Origin: Candolleomyces eurysporus
Lineage: Eukaryota; Basidiomycota; Agaricomycetes; Agaricales; Psathyrellaceae
Direction of reading: 5' to 3'
Assembly (NCBI GenBank): GCA_027579435.1
Contig: JANBPK010000775.1
Coordinates: 95,665 to 159,664 of the forward strand
DNA length: 64,000 bases
Shown: positions 45,849 to 58,300 of the stretch, piece by piece
How positions within the stretch are numbered: the first letter of the stretch is position 1
Layout of the letters: each line of letters starts with the position of its first letter
Made by a program: the position numbers and the translations under genes
The notes under the pieces: model-generated
The model's input: the letters and a program-made list of their open reading frames with translations, nothing else
Databases searched by the model: none
Told to the model about the DNA's origin: nothing

Positions 45849-47659
45849 CTAGTCCTTCCGGGACGCCTCTGCCTTCTTCTCGGCCTTCCCACTCTTCCCG
45901 GCACCAGCACCGGCATTCTGGTTCTTCCCCTCCCAAATCTTCAAAGCGTCTTCATACGCCTCCCACACCACACGCCCTACAGCCTCCCCGCCGTACTCCC
46001 CGTCATCGTTTATCGAGATATCTAGTTCCTCCCCTTTCTCCTTCTCCTTTCCTTTCTCCTTCTTCTTGCCTTTCTTATCCGAGTCAGATTTCTTCTCAGA
46101 GTCGGCCTTCTTTCCATCCTTGGAGCTGCCGCTTGAGGAGGAAGAGGACGGAGGAGGTGGAACTTTCAGAGTCACAACAACCGCACAATCGCTATACAAC
46201 GATCCGGGTTTCAGGACTTCTGTAAAGACGGGCTGTGGTTTCCTGAGTTTCGCTGAGGATGTCGATTTCGATGACGAGGACGCCGTGCCCTTTTCGCCGC
46301 TAGACTCTGTTTTGGTCTCTGTCTCCGAGGAGGCAGAAGCGGAGGCGGAGGCGGCTTCCTGCTCTGCGATCTTCATACTCATACTCTTGAACGGAGTCGG
46401 CAAGAACAGAGCATGCAAGACTGTTTGGACAGACGAGTTGGGCGATTTAGTGAATATCCGGAGGAAGGGTTGCAGGAGTATGTATCTGTGGCCGCATCAG
46501 CATCGACGCACTGAGCAAAGTGTATAGAAAATGTAAAAGAAACTCACAATATAATCCCGATAACGGAGGGTTTACCCTCCCCAATACCCCAATTGGCGTT
46601 GATCATCGGCGCGACGGTATCCATCCTGCTCACCCCAGGACTGACACTAACCGCGACGATATTGCTCTTCTGCATCTTCGGATTGACAACAGTCACTTCT
46701 GTCCCCGCCGTCGAGGGTGCCTGGGGTGCTGGTAAAGCATCGAGAATACGTTGCAGATGCCTCGTGAGTATGACACTCCGTAAACTCCGGATTCCTTCTT
46801 CGAGCAGCGTCGAGGGTTTCGATCGTTTCTTGCCATCAGGCTGAGACGAGGAGAGTGAAACAGAGTGGGTATCGTGAAATGAAGGCCCAGAAGCGGCCGC
46901 ATAAAACGGGTTGACAACGTTCACAATGCGAATGTCGCGGTCCGGGGGAGCCACGAGGAGGGAAGGCAGTAGGAGCGTGGTCATTAAGAAACTCGCGAGG
47001 GAACCCCGTTCACGGTGTTTTGCCTCCTCTTCAAACGAAGATTGAGTCCTAAAAGGCCTGAGAGCTCCAACATGAGGGTACTCGTGTGCGAAAACGATGG
47101 CGTCCAGCCTCTGGTCGGTGGATGACTCTGTCCCGGGTGGTGGACCTGCCCCTGGTGGTGGTGCTGGGTCGGACTTGGCTGCTTCCTTTTCCTTCTTCTC
47201 GGAGTCGGAGAGCTTGGCCCCCGTTAAGAACTGTGTGCAGAACTTCCTGACCTCCCCAGCATCATCCAAATCACACTCCTCCGCAAACACCTGCTCGTTG
47301 CCCGTCGTGGCCCTCAAGAGGGTAACCAGAATCGTAATTTGGGGGTCATCAGCCTTGTATGGGGACAGTGCGATGACCCTAGCACCCCTCTTCGCTAGGT
47401 CTTGCAGTAGGGTGATTCCAAGCGAGGATGTAAAGGCACCTGTCAGGATGACCGTGCGTGCGTGGAGGTCCCGGTCGCGTGAGGTCTTGCGGCCTTGGGA
47501 GAGGGCATGGAGGATGGCAACGGCGAGAGAGGCTAGAAGAATGTGGGGGACATAGGACCGAGGGAAGTATGAAGACCTGTATATCGACTCGAGGATGCCC
47601 AGCACCATTTGAATTGAGCGGAAGGTGCTGTAAACGGATCGGCAAACGGGCTCCGTCAT
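45849..47659 (-). CDS. Membrane-anchored, degenerate short-chain dehydrogenase (SDR-like)
   Basis: Two exons (46548-47659 and 45849-46485, intron 46486-46547) give 582 aa, starting at 47659. A hydrophobic segment at residues ~38-52 (VPHILLASLAVAIL) suggests a membrane anchor. The Rossmann start RTVILTGAFTSSLG (about 69-81) is a variant of the SDR TGxxxGxG loop, and GARVIALSP follows. The NNAG position reads FAHEYP. The usual catalytic Ser after RIVNV is NPFY. No YxxxK is seen; the region reads LRSVILTRHLQRIL. It is therefore likely an SDR without oxidoreductase activity. The C-terminus has a very Lys/Ser/Glu-rich low-complexity tail after VFTEVLKPGSLYSD. An ORF running further upstream to 48346 is not real, because it overlaps the CC4 exon. 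Confidence 0.75.
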
Positions 47660-47990
47660 CAGTTTTGTTTGTCGAAGTCTTTGGGCGAAAATATTGATCT
47701 CATCATGCCTGTGCCACAATAGTTCCTCCCTTGTACACACTTCTCGCGCCTTGTCGACTCTCCTTGCGGCGGAAAAAAAAAAGTTTAACAATTGATTACT
47801 AGGATATATAGAATGTACATCTAATATAAATACGAATACTCTACAAGTTCGTACATAGTAAAGCAAATATATTAGAGAGCGAAAAGCATGGTGAACAGTC
47901 CTGCGAAGTAACAGCGAAATGGAGGTGGGTTCCTGCCCATCACAGTCCTGGAAGATGGATATGCAAAGTCCGCCAGCCATAACAGAAACC
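47660..47990. other. SDR-like gene promoter / CC4 3' flank
   Basis: Compact AT-rich gap of about 330 bp between two genes on the same strand. A poly-A run lies at about 47775. Confidence 0.45.
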
Positions 47991-50419
47991 TCAGTAATCA
48001 CCCACAAGCACCACCCTCGGCTTGACCAGGACTTCCTCCTTCCATTCACCCCGGGTCTTTGGCACTTTCTCAGCACGAACCAGACCAAGATGCGTCGTGC
48101 AAAGGACTGGCCGCTCCTCAGGCTTCTCGGGAGATCTCTTGTACTGCTGCGCAGGGCCTTGTTTAGTATTAGGCGACCCACCCGTTCTCGGTGTCCTATC
48201 CCCATCTTCATCATCTTCAACGACTCCACTCCCTTCGCTCGCGGCAGGTTCACCCATACCCTTCGAGCTCGTTCCGGACTCGACACCACCTTCACCACCA
48301 CTCCTTTCCATCGTAGCCTCCTCGAAACCGACTCCAGGGGCAACATAGAGCGCCTCTAGGTCACACCATACCACCCCTTCCCCCAACACCTTATTGAGTG
48401 CCTTCGCCTTTCTCAAAATACGCAGCAGATCTGGTTTGAAAATAGAGGTGAGATGGGCGTGAAGGTGCGTATGGTTGTACTTCTTCGTCACTTTTCTCCT
48501 CCTCGCCATGAGTCGCTGTTCGCGTTCACGCCGCTGGCCACGCTCCTTACGTCGTGCCTCTCGTTGAGCGAACACTTGATCATTCGTTAGGGTAGAAGGA
48601 CCGCCGGTNGGGGGGTACAGGTCCAATCTTGAATGACTGTGCCGTCGGGGTGACGGCTAAGAACTCGCTAAGCTGCGCGATCGAGTACCCTTTGTAAGGG
48701 TCGTGATAAACGTCCACATAGTCGCCCATCTCAGCATCCTCTCCTCCGAGCATCGTTTGCTCACTATCCACTCCGTCATCATCGTCCTCTTCCTCAGATG
48801 ATGATGATGCTGTCGACAAGCTATCATCCAGGAACCACCCACCATGGACACCGGAGACGATCAGGACGTTGACCAGGGCGTCGATGATGTAGACGCAGAG
48901 TTCTTCGAGGAGAGGGTCCACTTGCTCCGGCTCTTCGACCAAGCTTCCTTCTACAATCCGAGTTTCCTTGGACTCTGTCTTCACCGCTGCGGCAGGATCC
49001 TCGTTTGAGTTACGCTTGGAGCCAGGATTCGAACTCGATCTAGACTGAGGTCGTTTGAACATCCTCTGTACATGCTTCCGGGTAACTGATCGCCATTGTC
49101 CCGAGATGGCTTGTTCCTCTAACGACGTGACGTTCAGCATCATAGGTTCAAACTTCTATCATATAGGAACATAACTCACCTCCTTCTCGCACCCTTGCGT
49201 ATACCTCGCTCAACATCCCTTCCAGGTCCAACCCTTCGTTTCCTTCCTGGCGATCGTCGTCAAAGAACCACGAGCACATCATCCAATGGGTATAGGCCGA
49301 CAGAGCAGTCTTGAAAGCCAGTTCGAAGGTACGCGTGATGGAACGTTTCTCCTCCTCCGGAACGTCGCGAGCGGCCGGTCCCCCAGCCTGCAGGAACCCA
49401 ACGAGCTTCTGGCCAAAGACTTCCACAGCCTGAGTCGTGGCCTCCTGCGCCTCCTCCTTCATCCTCGCGTTTTCCGCTTCCTCCGCTTCCCGTTGCTCTC
49501 GCTCGCGTCTCTCAGCTACCTGTCGCTCGTACGGTCCTTGACTCCGTCCTTCACTCGAGCTGCCCGAGCTACCCGATTGTCTTGAGGAACTGGGTGGAGG
49601 TGCTGTAGGGAACGGGATCCCCATGGGCTGCTGCGGATTGGAGTAAGGATAGGTGTACATGTTTTGGGGCGGTGGTGGCGGCAACTCAACGTCATGCAAC
49701 GATGCAGGAGAATCGCTGAGCTTGCGGTCGGGAAAGAAGCGGTGTGGACGCGACGTCGGCCGCTCAATGTTATCGCCTTCAGGCTCCTTCAACGCGCCCC
49801 GCAATGCCTCCTCGACCTCCTTGACAACCTTTGTGCCTTCTTCGGCTAGTCCACTCCCGACCTTGCTGAGGTCGGCGTTGAGGTCATTGAGTAGCTGTAT
49901 GGCATCCGACTCGCTGACCGATGCCGCCTGGTCTTCGGGTGTGGCCTGCGCCCGAAGCTCCGATATCTCTCGTTCGAGTTGGGAACGAGAGTCAAGAAGC
50001 TCTTCGTTTTGCTTCTGAACACGCGACAATTCTTCTGAAGCTTTCGATAACTGTTCCTTCAGGTCCAATGCTTGGGTTCGTTTCTGCTCGTCTGTCTGTT
50101 GTACCCGGACGTTGAGTGCTCGAACTTCCGCGTCGCTGTCGCCTAGACTGCGCTTGAGCTCATCGAGCCGTTTCGAGAGCTGTGCATTCCTGGCCTTTGA
50201 TTGTTGGAATGCACGGTAGTAGGTCCGAGCCAGTGAAGAGGTGTATACGGTGGTGGCGAGGAGGATTGTGGGGACGAGGAGGTTGAGTTCGGCGGGGAGC
50301 CAGGACCACCAGCTGGATCGATGGGCGGGGGAGCTGTAGGACGCAGGGCACGATGTTTCCGGCGCCGTGCCTGTCAAAGACGACCATGGACTTTGCGTCA
50401 TCGTGGTCGATGTTGACAT
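47991..50419 (-). CDS. CC4: membrane-anchored coiled-coil protein with W-R C-terminal module
   Basis: Starts at 50419. Two exons (49180-50419 and 47991-49118) joined by a 61-nt phase-1 intron (GTGAGTT..CGTTAG) give about 788 aa once the artefactual N at 48609 is ignored; dropping it restores GPVPPTGGPSTL. A hydrophobic segment (ELNLLVPTILLATTVY, residues ~45-60) may anchor it. A coiled coil follows (LSKRLDELKRSLGDSD to SQLEREISELRAQ), then ESDAIQLLNDLNADLS and a charged linker. The module shared with CC1, CC2 and Hsp70-b comes next: ALSAYTHWMMCSWFFD, EEQAISGQWRSVTRK, LEALYVAPGVGFEEA, CTTHLGLVRAEKV and VLVKPRVVLVGDY. The most diverged member of the set, with added acidic and basic low-complexity inserts. 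Function unknown. Confidence 0.82.
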
Positions 50420-51489
50420 AATGTCGAGCTGCTAAGCGTTAGTATCGTTCAAGCAGAGATAAAGTGAGAACTCACAAAAAAACAGGCTAAATCCAGCGTA
50501 GCCGAGAGTAAGAGCGATGTACAGCTTTCAAAGGTGTGCAGGTAAGCATAAGAGGTTGAGTCGAAAAGCTAGGCATGCGTCGTTCATTCATCAACCAGGG
50601 CTTCCGGTCTCCAAACCCCAGCCAACCGCCCAAGCACGAGGCGATGATACACTAGGTCAACCCCTCGGGCGGCCGTCATCCATCTAATCAGCCTGGCGTA
50701 TATGTCAATGATGAACAAAACGCCGGATTGACCAAAAAAAATGCGCCATGCCATGCTCCATCCTCATGCGCTTTGTGCAAGGGACCTGGCTCCTCGATGC
50801 CTCAAGGCACATCGAAACTGGCTTTGTTGCGTCATAACAAGGGCGTAGGGTCGTTTGTGCCCATTTTGTCCCCGTCGCCCTGTCTGTCCGTCAACCTGTC
50901 CGTCTGTCACTGGGTTTCTGGGTTCTGGACGGGCGAATGAGTTGTGGGCGTCTGTTGTTGCCACGATCGCGTGTTGGGCACGATGTTGAGATTGACGTTG
51001 ACAGGGAAGCAGGGTCGGCGATTCTAGAGCGGACCAATAGGGCGGACCAAAGCTTGGACAGGAAGACACAGCCAAACATTGCCCGAAATGCAGCCGGCCA
51101 CTCGCCCTGCGTCATTCATGATCAGCTGCTTTGCTTGTCCACGAACATTCTGAGTACGTCGAGAGATCAATAACTCTCTGTGGCTTGCATTCACGAATAT
51201 TCCGCATTTCAGATTTTTAACTTGCACTTGAAGTCCTTACCACTCCAATTAGGGGAAAGGCTGAAGGTGCGTGTTATACGGCAGGCATCACAACGAGACA
51301 TGAACAGGAAGCTGCTATTTAACCTTATTTTAGCTTCTTCTCGAAGGGACACAAGCCGTTTCCGACACCTGTGGGCTTGTTACCTTATACATATCTGTGC
51401 CGGAGCCTCTCCGCAGTCGGTCGCATCAGGCAACTTGTGCTGCGCGACGTGGTAACAGACCTCTAAAACACCTTTTGACCTGAACCACA
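50420..51489. other. Divergent intergenic region
   Basis: 1.07 kb between CC4 (-) and the first Zn2Cys6 gene (+). ORFs here are short and unrecognisable. Probably holds both promoters. Confidence 0.5.
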
Positions 51490-54400
51490 ATGTCCGCTAG
51501 CGAGAAAGAGGCATGTTCCCAAGATGAACGCTCGGTGAAAGTCAAAAGAAGGAGATTGCAGGGCGCATGCGACAGTTGTCGCCAAAGGAAGAGTGAGTTG
51601 GTGTTTCTGATCCCGACAAATCAAATACTAAATGTGGATTGTTAGTACGCTGTAAATCATGCTGTCAAGCCCACCGTTATTCGTTCACCGAGTTTGTTTT
51701 CTAGGTGATGCTTCTGAGAAACTCGGGCAAAAGTGCACAAATTGCATTGCCTTCAGCTCAGAATGTACACGTATTTTCGCAACGCAGGTCTGTCGAGCCT
51801 AACCTATTTCCCGCTCAAATACCTCCGAGTGCTGAGATACGTCCTTTAGCGGAAAGATAATGGCACAAAGTGCGTCTTAATCTCCTCCTCCTCCTTTGGT
51901 CTTTGCCTAACCCTGGCCAAGGAATTTGCCTCTCCCCTCGACCCTGTCAGACCCCGTTTCGCTAGGTCAGCTCCGTGAAAGAATGGATCCCTTACTGAAG
52001 TCGGTGTTGTCTGGATCATATCAAACACCTGGGAATCCGGTCTTCGTTCGTGAAACCATAGTAGCCCTCGCGAGATACGCGAGAGCACTGGAAGCTGGGC
52101 TAACCTCTAAAGCGTTTGTTACCCAAGAAGCTGAGCTACCTCCACCCCCTCCACCAGTTCCACCCAGAAACACGCGCCCTGGGCTGTACAGCTTTCTGCT
52201 AAATATGGATACCGGAAAGTCTGATACCAGTTCGAAACCGAAGTGTGTATCGGACGAAAGGGTTCGCGAGGAGCCGGAAATTGCCACTCTCACCGATACC
52301 TTGAGACGTGCACTCACTCTCCGGTCCACCGGCTCACCAGAAAACCGATTCTTTGGGCTTTCGAGCAACATTGCCCTGCTCGAGACTACAAGTCGCGTAC
52401 TCAGGGAAGCCTCAAATGGGTCCATGCTACCTCGACAGCCAAGAAACATGTTCGCAAACCTGCATATCCGACCAGAGTTCTGGTCAGTCCACCCAGTAAG
52501 TCAACTATCTTAATGATGGACCGTGACAACAATCTCACATCTCGAAACTGGAACAGTGGGAGAGGGTTTCATTCTCTGATAATCGCCCCTTCGATTTTCC
52601 TCCCCCTGACCTCCTCCACCAATTAGTTACCTTATTCTTCCTCCGGGTGAATTCAAGTGTTCCACTTCTTCACCGACCGACTTTCGAGAGAGGAGTCGCC
52701 GCTGGGCTTCACCTGTCTGACCCCGGATTCGCCGGTACCGTTCTGGCGGTATGCGCTGTGGCTTCGCGCTACTCCAATGATGACCGCGTACTCCTCGACG
52801 GTTTCCCTTCTCGCCATAGTTCTGGCTATAAATGGTTCCGTCAGCTTAGGCTATTTCATCAATCTAATTTGCGAGCACCAACCCTGCACGACCTGCAAGT
52901 ACTATGTGTACGTATTTCATTCCAGTGTTAGCAACACATGCTAATGACAAAACATTGGACAGCTTGCGACTATCTACCTTCAGGGATCGTCAACGCCAGA
53001 ACAATGCTGGTACGTCGTTGGCCTTGGAGTCAGGGCAGCCCAAGATACTGGCTTGAATCGAAAGGGTGCACCGGGGCCACCTACGGTTGAGGGAGAGCTT
53101 CGTAAAAGGGCCTTCTGGGTCCTATTTTTGGCTGAATCAGTGGTGTCAGCGGCTGTTGGTCGGCCGCCTTCAGTCAATCTCTCAGAGTTCGTCGAGTATT
53201 TTCCAAATTGATCTCAACAGAGTCGCTGATAGCGCAAGCAGCTTCGATGTGGAAATGCCCATAGAATGTGACGACGAGTACTGGGAACATCCCGACCCCG
53301 AACAAGCCTTCAAGCAGCCTTCTGGACTTCCATCAACTATCTCGTTTTTCTGCAGCGCTCTCAAGCTCTTTCAGATCCAACATTCGTCGCAAAAAGCTTT
53401 TGTATGTGAACATTTCTCTGGGTTTCGTCATACGTCTGCTCACCTTACTTTCATCTTCACGTTTTGAAGTACTCCGTTCGACGCCCTGACCCTCCTCTTG
53501 GCATCTCCCTCAAAGAGTGGGATAGAATCACGCTGACGAATCTCGATTCCGAGCTCAATGCCTGGGTGGATTCTGTTCCCAAGCACTGTACGTCCCATGC
53601 GCGTCTAAAACCGCTCTTCGTCCTTTACTAATCGAAGATTCTCGGTCAATCCAGTGCGATGGGATCCAGTTCACTTCTCAAGGGGTATCTTTTTCGACCA
53701 ATCTGCGATGCTTTTCTCGTCGTATTATCACCTCCAGATTTTCTTACATCGTCCATTTGTCGGCTGCACGGATGATCCGGCACTATCATTCTCGTCTCTG
53801 GCGATTTGCACCAATGCAGCCAGGGCTTGCGCTCGAATTTTGGAGACTCATTCGCATCATGGGTTCGTTCCAACACCCCAGAATCAAGTATGTATTATAT
53901 CTTATCTTGGAGGACCCGCTGACCGGTTTCATCTCCCAATCCAGATGGCACTCTTCAATTCTGCTTTGATGCTGACACTTCATATTTGGAGAGCTAGACT
54001 CGCTGGATCTCCCCTCCCTGAAGAAGCTCAAGAACTGAAATCTGTGCATGCGTGTATTGGTGTCTTAGAGACGTACGAAGATCGGTGTGTATATCCGTTT
54101 GCACCTTCCGTGCTTTGATTTACGTAATATTAAAATTGCCTCTAGATGGCATGGTGCAGGACGCTTTCGGTGCGTACAAGAGTTACGACGATACCACATG
54201 CAGATATTCATCCTGCTCTGGGGATGTAGTGACATCTTGACGGCGATGGCCTCGCTTGGAGGCTTGGAGACTGAGCCGGTCCCTCGACCAGCTAAGCGCA
54301 GCCACAGCTCACTTGAAGTCGACGATGATCAGCCATTCAACCCTGGTCTAGGGAGCTCATTAGGCGGTAATGGGAACACGTTTGCAGCTCAGGGAAGAAA

Positions 54401-54985
54401 TAGAGTCGACGTCAACAAGGGTGGCATCAACCTGGGAGCCATGACGCAAGCTATCAACCCTCAGCAACAAAGCAGTGAGATCCCCGGAGTAGACACGTCG
54501 TTTGATCTACCATTTTACAGCGACGAATTAAGCCGACCATTCGTGACGGAGGGCAATCCAAGCTTGGATATACCACTGGAGAAGCATTTGGACGAGTTGG
54601 AAGCCATGTGGGATCAAATTCAAGCCATGAATAACAACACTGTTGCTGCAACCGACGATCTCGAACGGTCTATCCCGAACGCAAGCAACCTATTCCATCC
54701 CAACCCGTCCCCAACACACACGAGTCCTGAAGCAGATACCGAATTCGGGGATATACAGTCAAACGCACCAGGTCTTTCTCCAGGCAACCAACCATACTTC
54801 GAGCACCTCCAAGGCGCGGAATTGTGGACCACAGTTCCTTTAGGATATGGGTATGTGTCCCTAGCTGTGCTTTATCATCGTTTGGGCGATACTAACCTGG
54901 TTACAGTTTGAACGATTGGCGGCAATATATCTCAAGTGTTGGAACCTTCAACGATCAACAGAACCCAATCTTTCCACCTACATAA
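51490..54985 (+). CDS. Zn2Cys6 transcription factor with Fungal_trans domain (TF1)
   Basis: Starts at 51490. The zinc cluster is C27-x2-C30-x6-C37-x9-C47-x2-C50-x6-C57, preceded by basic KVKRRR. The RKIRCD segment is assembled across a 6-nt exon (TACGCT, 51646-51651) between two GT..AG introns. MDPLLKSVLSGSYQTPGN follows. The fungal-specific middle homology region is FWSVHP, WERVSFSDNRPFDFPPP, PLLHRPTFERG, GFAGTVLAVCAVASRYSNDD, RHSSGYKWFRQ, GLGVRAAQDTGL and FWVLFLAESVVSAAVGRPP, and AICTNAARACARILE comes later. It ends at 54985 after many short introns; the C-terminus is acidic and Gln/Asn/Pro-rich, possibly activating. Nuclear DNA-binding regulator; target unknown. Tandem paralogue of TF2. 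Confidence 0.92.
51646..51651 (+). other. Six-nucleotide micro-exon of TF1
   Basis: TACGCT is flanked by GTTAG on the left and GTAAATC on the right. Splicing AAGA + TACGCT + GTGATG yields K-I-R-C-D, the canonical zinc-cluster sequence. Neither skipping the exon nor retaining an intron supplies the third cysteine in frame. TF2 has an identical exon at 55555-55560. Confidence 0.8.
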
Positions 54986-55398
54986 CTCCGACGAAGCCAT
55001 GCTTACTACTTCCAGCGGAAGGGCACGTTTAATTCTGACTGTCAGACTACAGTGGAAGGACAGTGAATCTATTATAAGATCTATGGACCCCCGGTAATTA
55101 CAGACTCGCAATGCTTGTTTCAATCGGTAGCAACCCTAATACCAGAGCATTTTTCAACCCCTGCTACATAATTGGACATAGTCCGACATAGTGCATTGAG
55201 ACGGCGTTGCTGGAAGGTCGTTTAGCCGTTAAAAGATGGAGACATCCGAGTCATCGTGCACATGCATCACAATCCGAGTCATTGACGCCACCGTCGCCGC
55301 ACATAACTCCATTCGTCTCCGCCCCTGTCGGACATATTGTCCCCGGACTCCGCCGCGTCATTGAAAGTGTCCGAGATAACTTCTTGACCTCAACGGCA
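54986..55398. other. Intergenic between TF1 and TF2
   Basis: TF1 3' flank and TF2 promoter. No gene seen. Confidence 0.45.
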
Positions 55399-58300
55399 AT
55401 GTCACCCCCCAGTGAAAGAGAGCCTGGGCTGCAGGATGGAGGCACGATGAAGGCAAAACGAAGAAGATTGCATGGTGCCTGCGATGCTTGTCGCCAAAGA
55501 AAGAGTAGGTTGATTCATATTATCAAGCGGAAGAATACTCAAGTCAAGTTCTAGTACGCTGTAAATCGTAGCGTCAAGTCCGTCAAGCTGCCATCTTTGT
55601 TCACAAAATACGTTCTTTAGGTGACTCTGCCGAAAAACCAGGCCAAAAATGCACGAATTGTACTGCTTTTCGCTCAGAATGCACACATATCTTTGCAACA
55701 CAGGTAGGCAGCTGTTGCGCCCATATATCACGCATTGACAATTCTCTTCCTAGCGAAAGGAACATGGTCCGAGGCATGTCATGACAGAACTCATATTCTC
55801 TCGTAACCTCACACCGTAGTCAAGGAATCGCCCACGGCCTTCGACATTCTCGCAGCCCGCGTCCCTGGGCCAGCTCCGTCAAAGAATGGACCCCTTGCTC
55901 AAGTCAATCCTATCAGGGTCGTACCAAACACCTGGAAACGGGGCACTTGTTCGCGAATCGATGGTGGCCCTCGCAAGATATGCCCGAGCACTGGAGGCCG
56001 GCCTACCCGCAGAAGCGTTCTCCGATCATGAAGCTGCCGAAGTGCCACCGTCCCCACCACCACCAGCGGCTGATCGACCTCTGCACTCTGATGAGACACG
56101 GAGCGCCCTTTGCAAGGATAGTATTAATGAAGAAATATCTAACCTCACCGAGAATTTGAAGCGGTCGCTTTCCCTTACAGGGGCAGAAGATAGGTTCTTT
56201 GGCTTTTCAAGTAGCGTCTCCTTGCTAGATCCTACACATATACCCAAGGAAAGCAGCTTTAGCTCCGCATCTCAACAGCCTGGAGCCATACCTGTAAATG
56301 TTCAGCTACGGCCGGAGTTCTGGTCAGTTCTTCCAGTGAGTAAGCTTTTCTTGTTGTCAATTAATCAATTACGTCTCATATCGCAACGATTTAGTGGGAG
56401 AAGCCCCCACCTTCCGAGACCCCTTCGTTTGAATTTCCCCCTCCTGATCTGCTCACCGAATTGGTTCGGTTATATTTTGTTCACCTTGAGGTCTGCGTCT
56501 CGCTGCTTCATCGTCCCACCTTCGAAAGATCGATCGCGGCTGGACTCCACTTATCCGATCCCGGATTTGCTGGAGTTGTTTTAGCAGTGTGTTCGGTTGC
56601 TTCACGGTACTCCAACGATGACCGCGTCCTCCTCGAAGGATACTCTTCTCGCCATAGCTCTGGGTACAAATGGTTTCGTCAACTGAAGCTCTTCAACGAA
56701 AATTATACAAGAGTTCCATCGCTCTACGACCTGCAAGCTATATGCGTGCGTCTTGAATACCTGGAGTTGTATCTCCATAACTTACTTCGTACCAGCTTGC
56801 TACCGTTTACCTTCAAGGTTCGTCAAAACCGGAGCTGTGCTGGTACCTTATCGGCCTCGGGATTCGGGCTGCACAAGATATTGGCTTAAACAGGAAGGCA
56901 CCCGGTCCACCTACGATTGAGAATGAGCTTCGTAAAAGGGTATTCTGGTTGCTGGTTTTGGAAGAATCGGCCGTGTCATCTGCAGTTGGTCGAGCACCTG
57001 CAATCACTCTTTCTGAGTTCGTCTCAACGATAGTTTCTTCATCGCATCCGACATTGATCTTTTCGATAGCATTGATGTGGACTTGCCCATTGAATGTGAC
57101 GACGAATACTGGGAGAATCCCAACCCTGAACTCGCCTTCAAGCAGCCTGCTGGCATCCCGTCGAAAGTCACATTCCTCTGTTTCGTTATCACACTATTCA
57201 AAATTGTCTATTCCTCTCAGAGAACTTTTGTAAGTTCACCATTTCCATTTCCTCCTCGTTGTTCTCCATTATTAACATTCTCGTGTTTTGTTCCTCTGAA
57301 GTACGCCGTTCAACGTCCAGATCTTCCGCTTGGTATTTCCCCCAAGGAGTGGGATAGAATCTCACTAGCAAACCTAGACTCTGAATTGAACGCCTGGATC
57401 GATTCCATTCCAGAGTTTTGTACGTCTACATCATCCCTTTTTTTTTTGCTTCACCACCCAATTTCTCTCTCAATCTAGTACGATGGGACCCAAACCGGCT
57501 GGCAGATGGACTCTTCTTCGACCAATCTGCAATGCTGCTCGCGGGGTACTACCACGTCCAGATTCTCTTGCATCGACCATTCATTGGCTTTGCAGATGAC
57601 CCGGTCCTCGCTCTTTCATCTTTGGCGATCTGTACGAATGCCGCAAGAGCTTGTGGTCGGATAATGGAAACTCACTCGCGTAAAGGGTTCATACCAACTC
57701 CTCAGAGTCAAGTATGCTTTTCCTTTCTGGGCAAGCACAACGCGACAGTTTTGCTGAACAGCTTTTTTGGCAGATAGCACTCTTTACTTCAGGTCTGATG
57801 TTGACGCTTCATGTTTGGAGAGCCAGGCTCGCTGGCCACCCGCTCTCCGACGAAGCTCGAGAGATTAAATCGGTGCAGAGTTGTATAGACGTTCTACGGA
57901 CATACGAAGATCGGTAGGCTATCTAATCGTTCCTCTAAACCCAGTAAGGTTCTCAATCACTTGACACCTAGATGGCATGCTGCAGGACGTTTCTGGTGCG
58001 TCTCACAGCCTATTGTGGCGTCAGGCCAAAAGCTTATTGCGCTCCATGACACAGTGACATTTTGACGGCGATGACATCCGTTGGAAGCTTGCAGGCTGAC
58101 CCCGCTCCGAGACCAGCTAAACGTAACCACAGCTCAATAGAAGAGGGCGAAACTCCCCAGCTGGATGGCACTGCATACTCGTCGCCTTCATCTAGTACTG
58201 ATTTAGGATCCCCGGCAAGTTCTAGCTCACATTCTTTCGGACCGACGCGAACAGCGGCGAGCCATGGCAACACTGGCCTCCGCTCAACGGGAGGAGCTCA

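Noticed and set aside
47660..48346. Long minus-strand ORF 46544-48346 read as one 600-aa protein
   Set aside because: Its upstream third overlaps the CC4 exon in another frame and has no protein-like features. The SDR-like gene starts at 47659.
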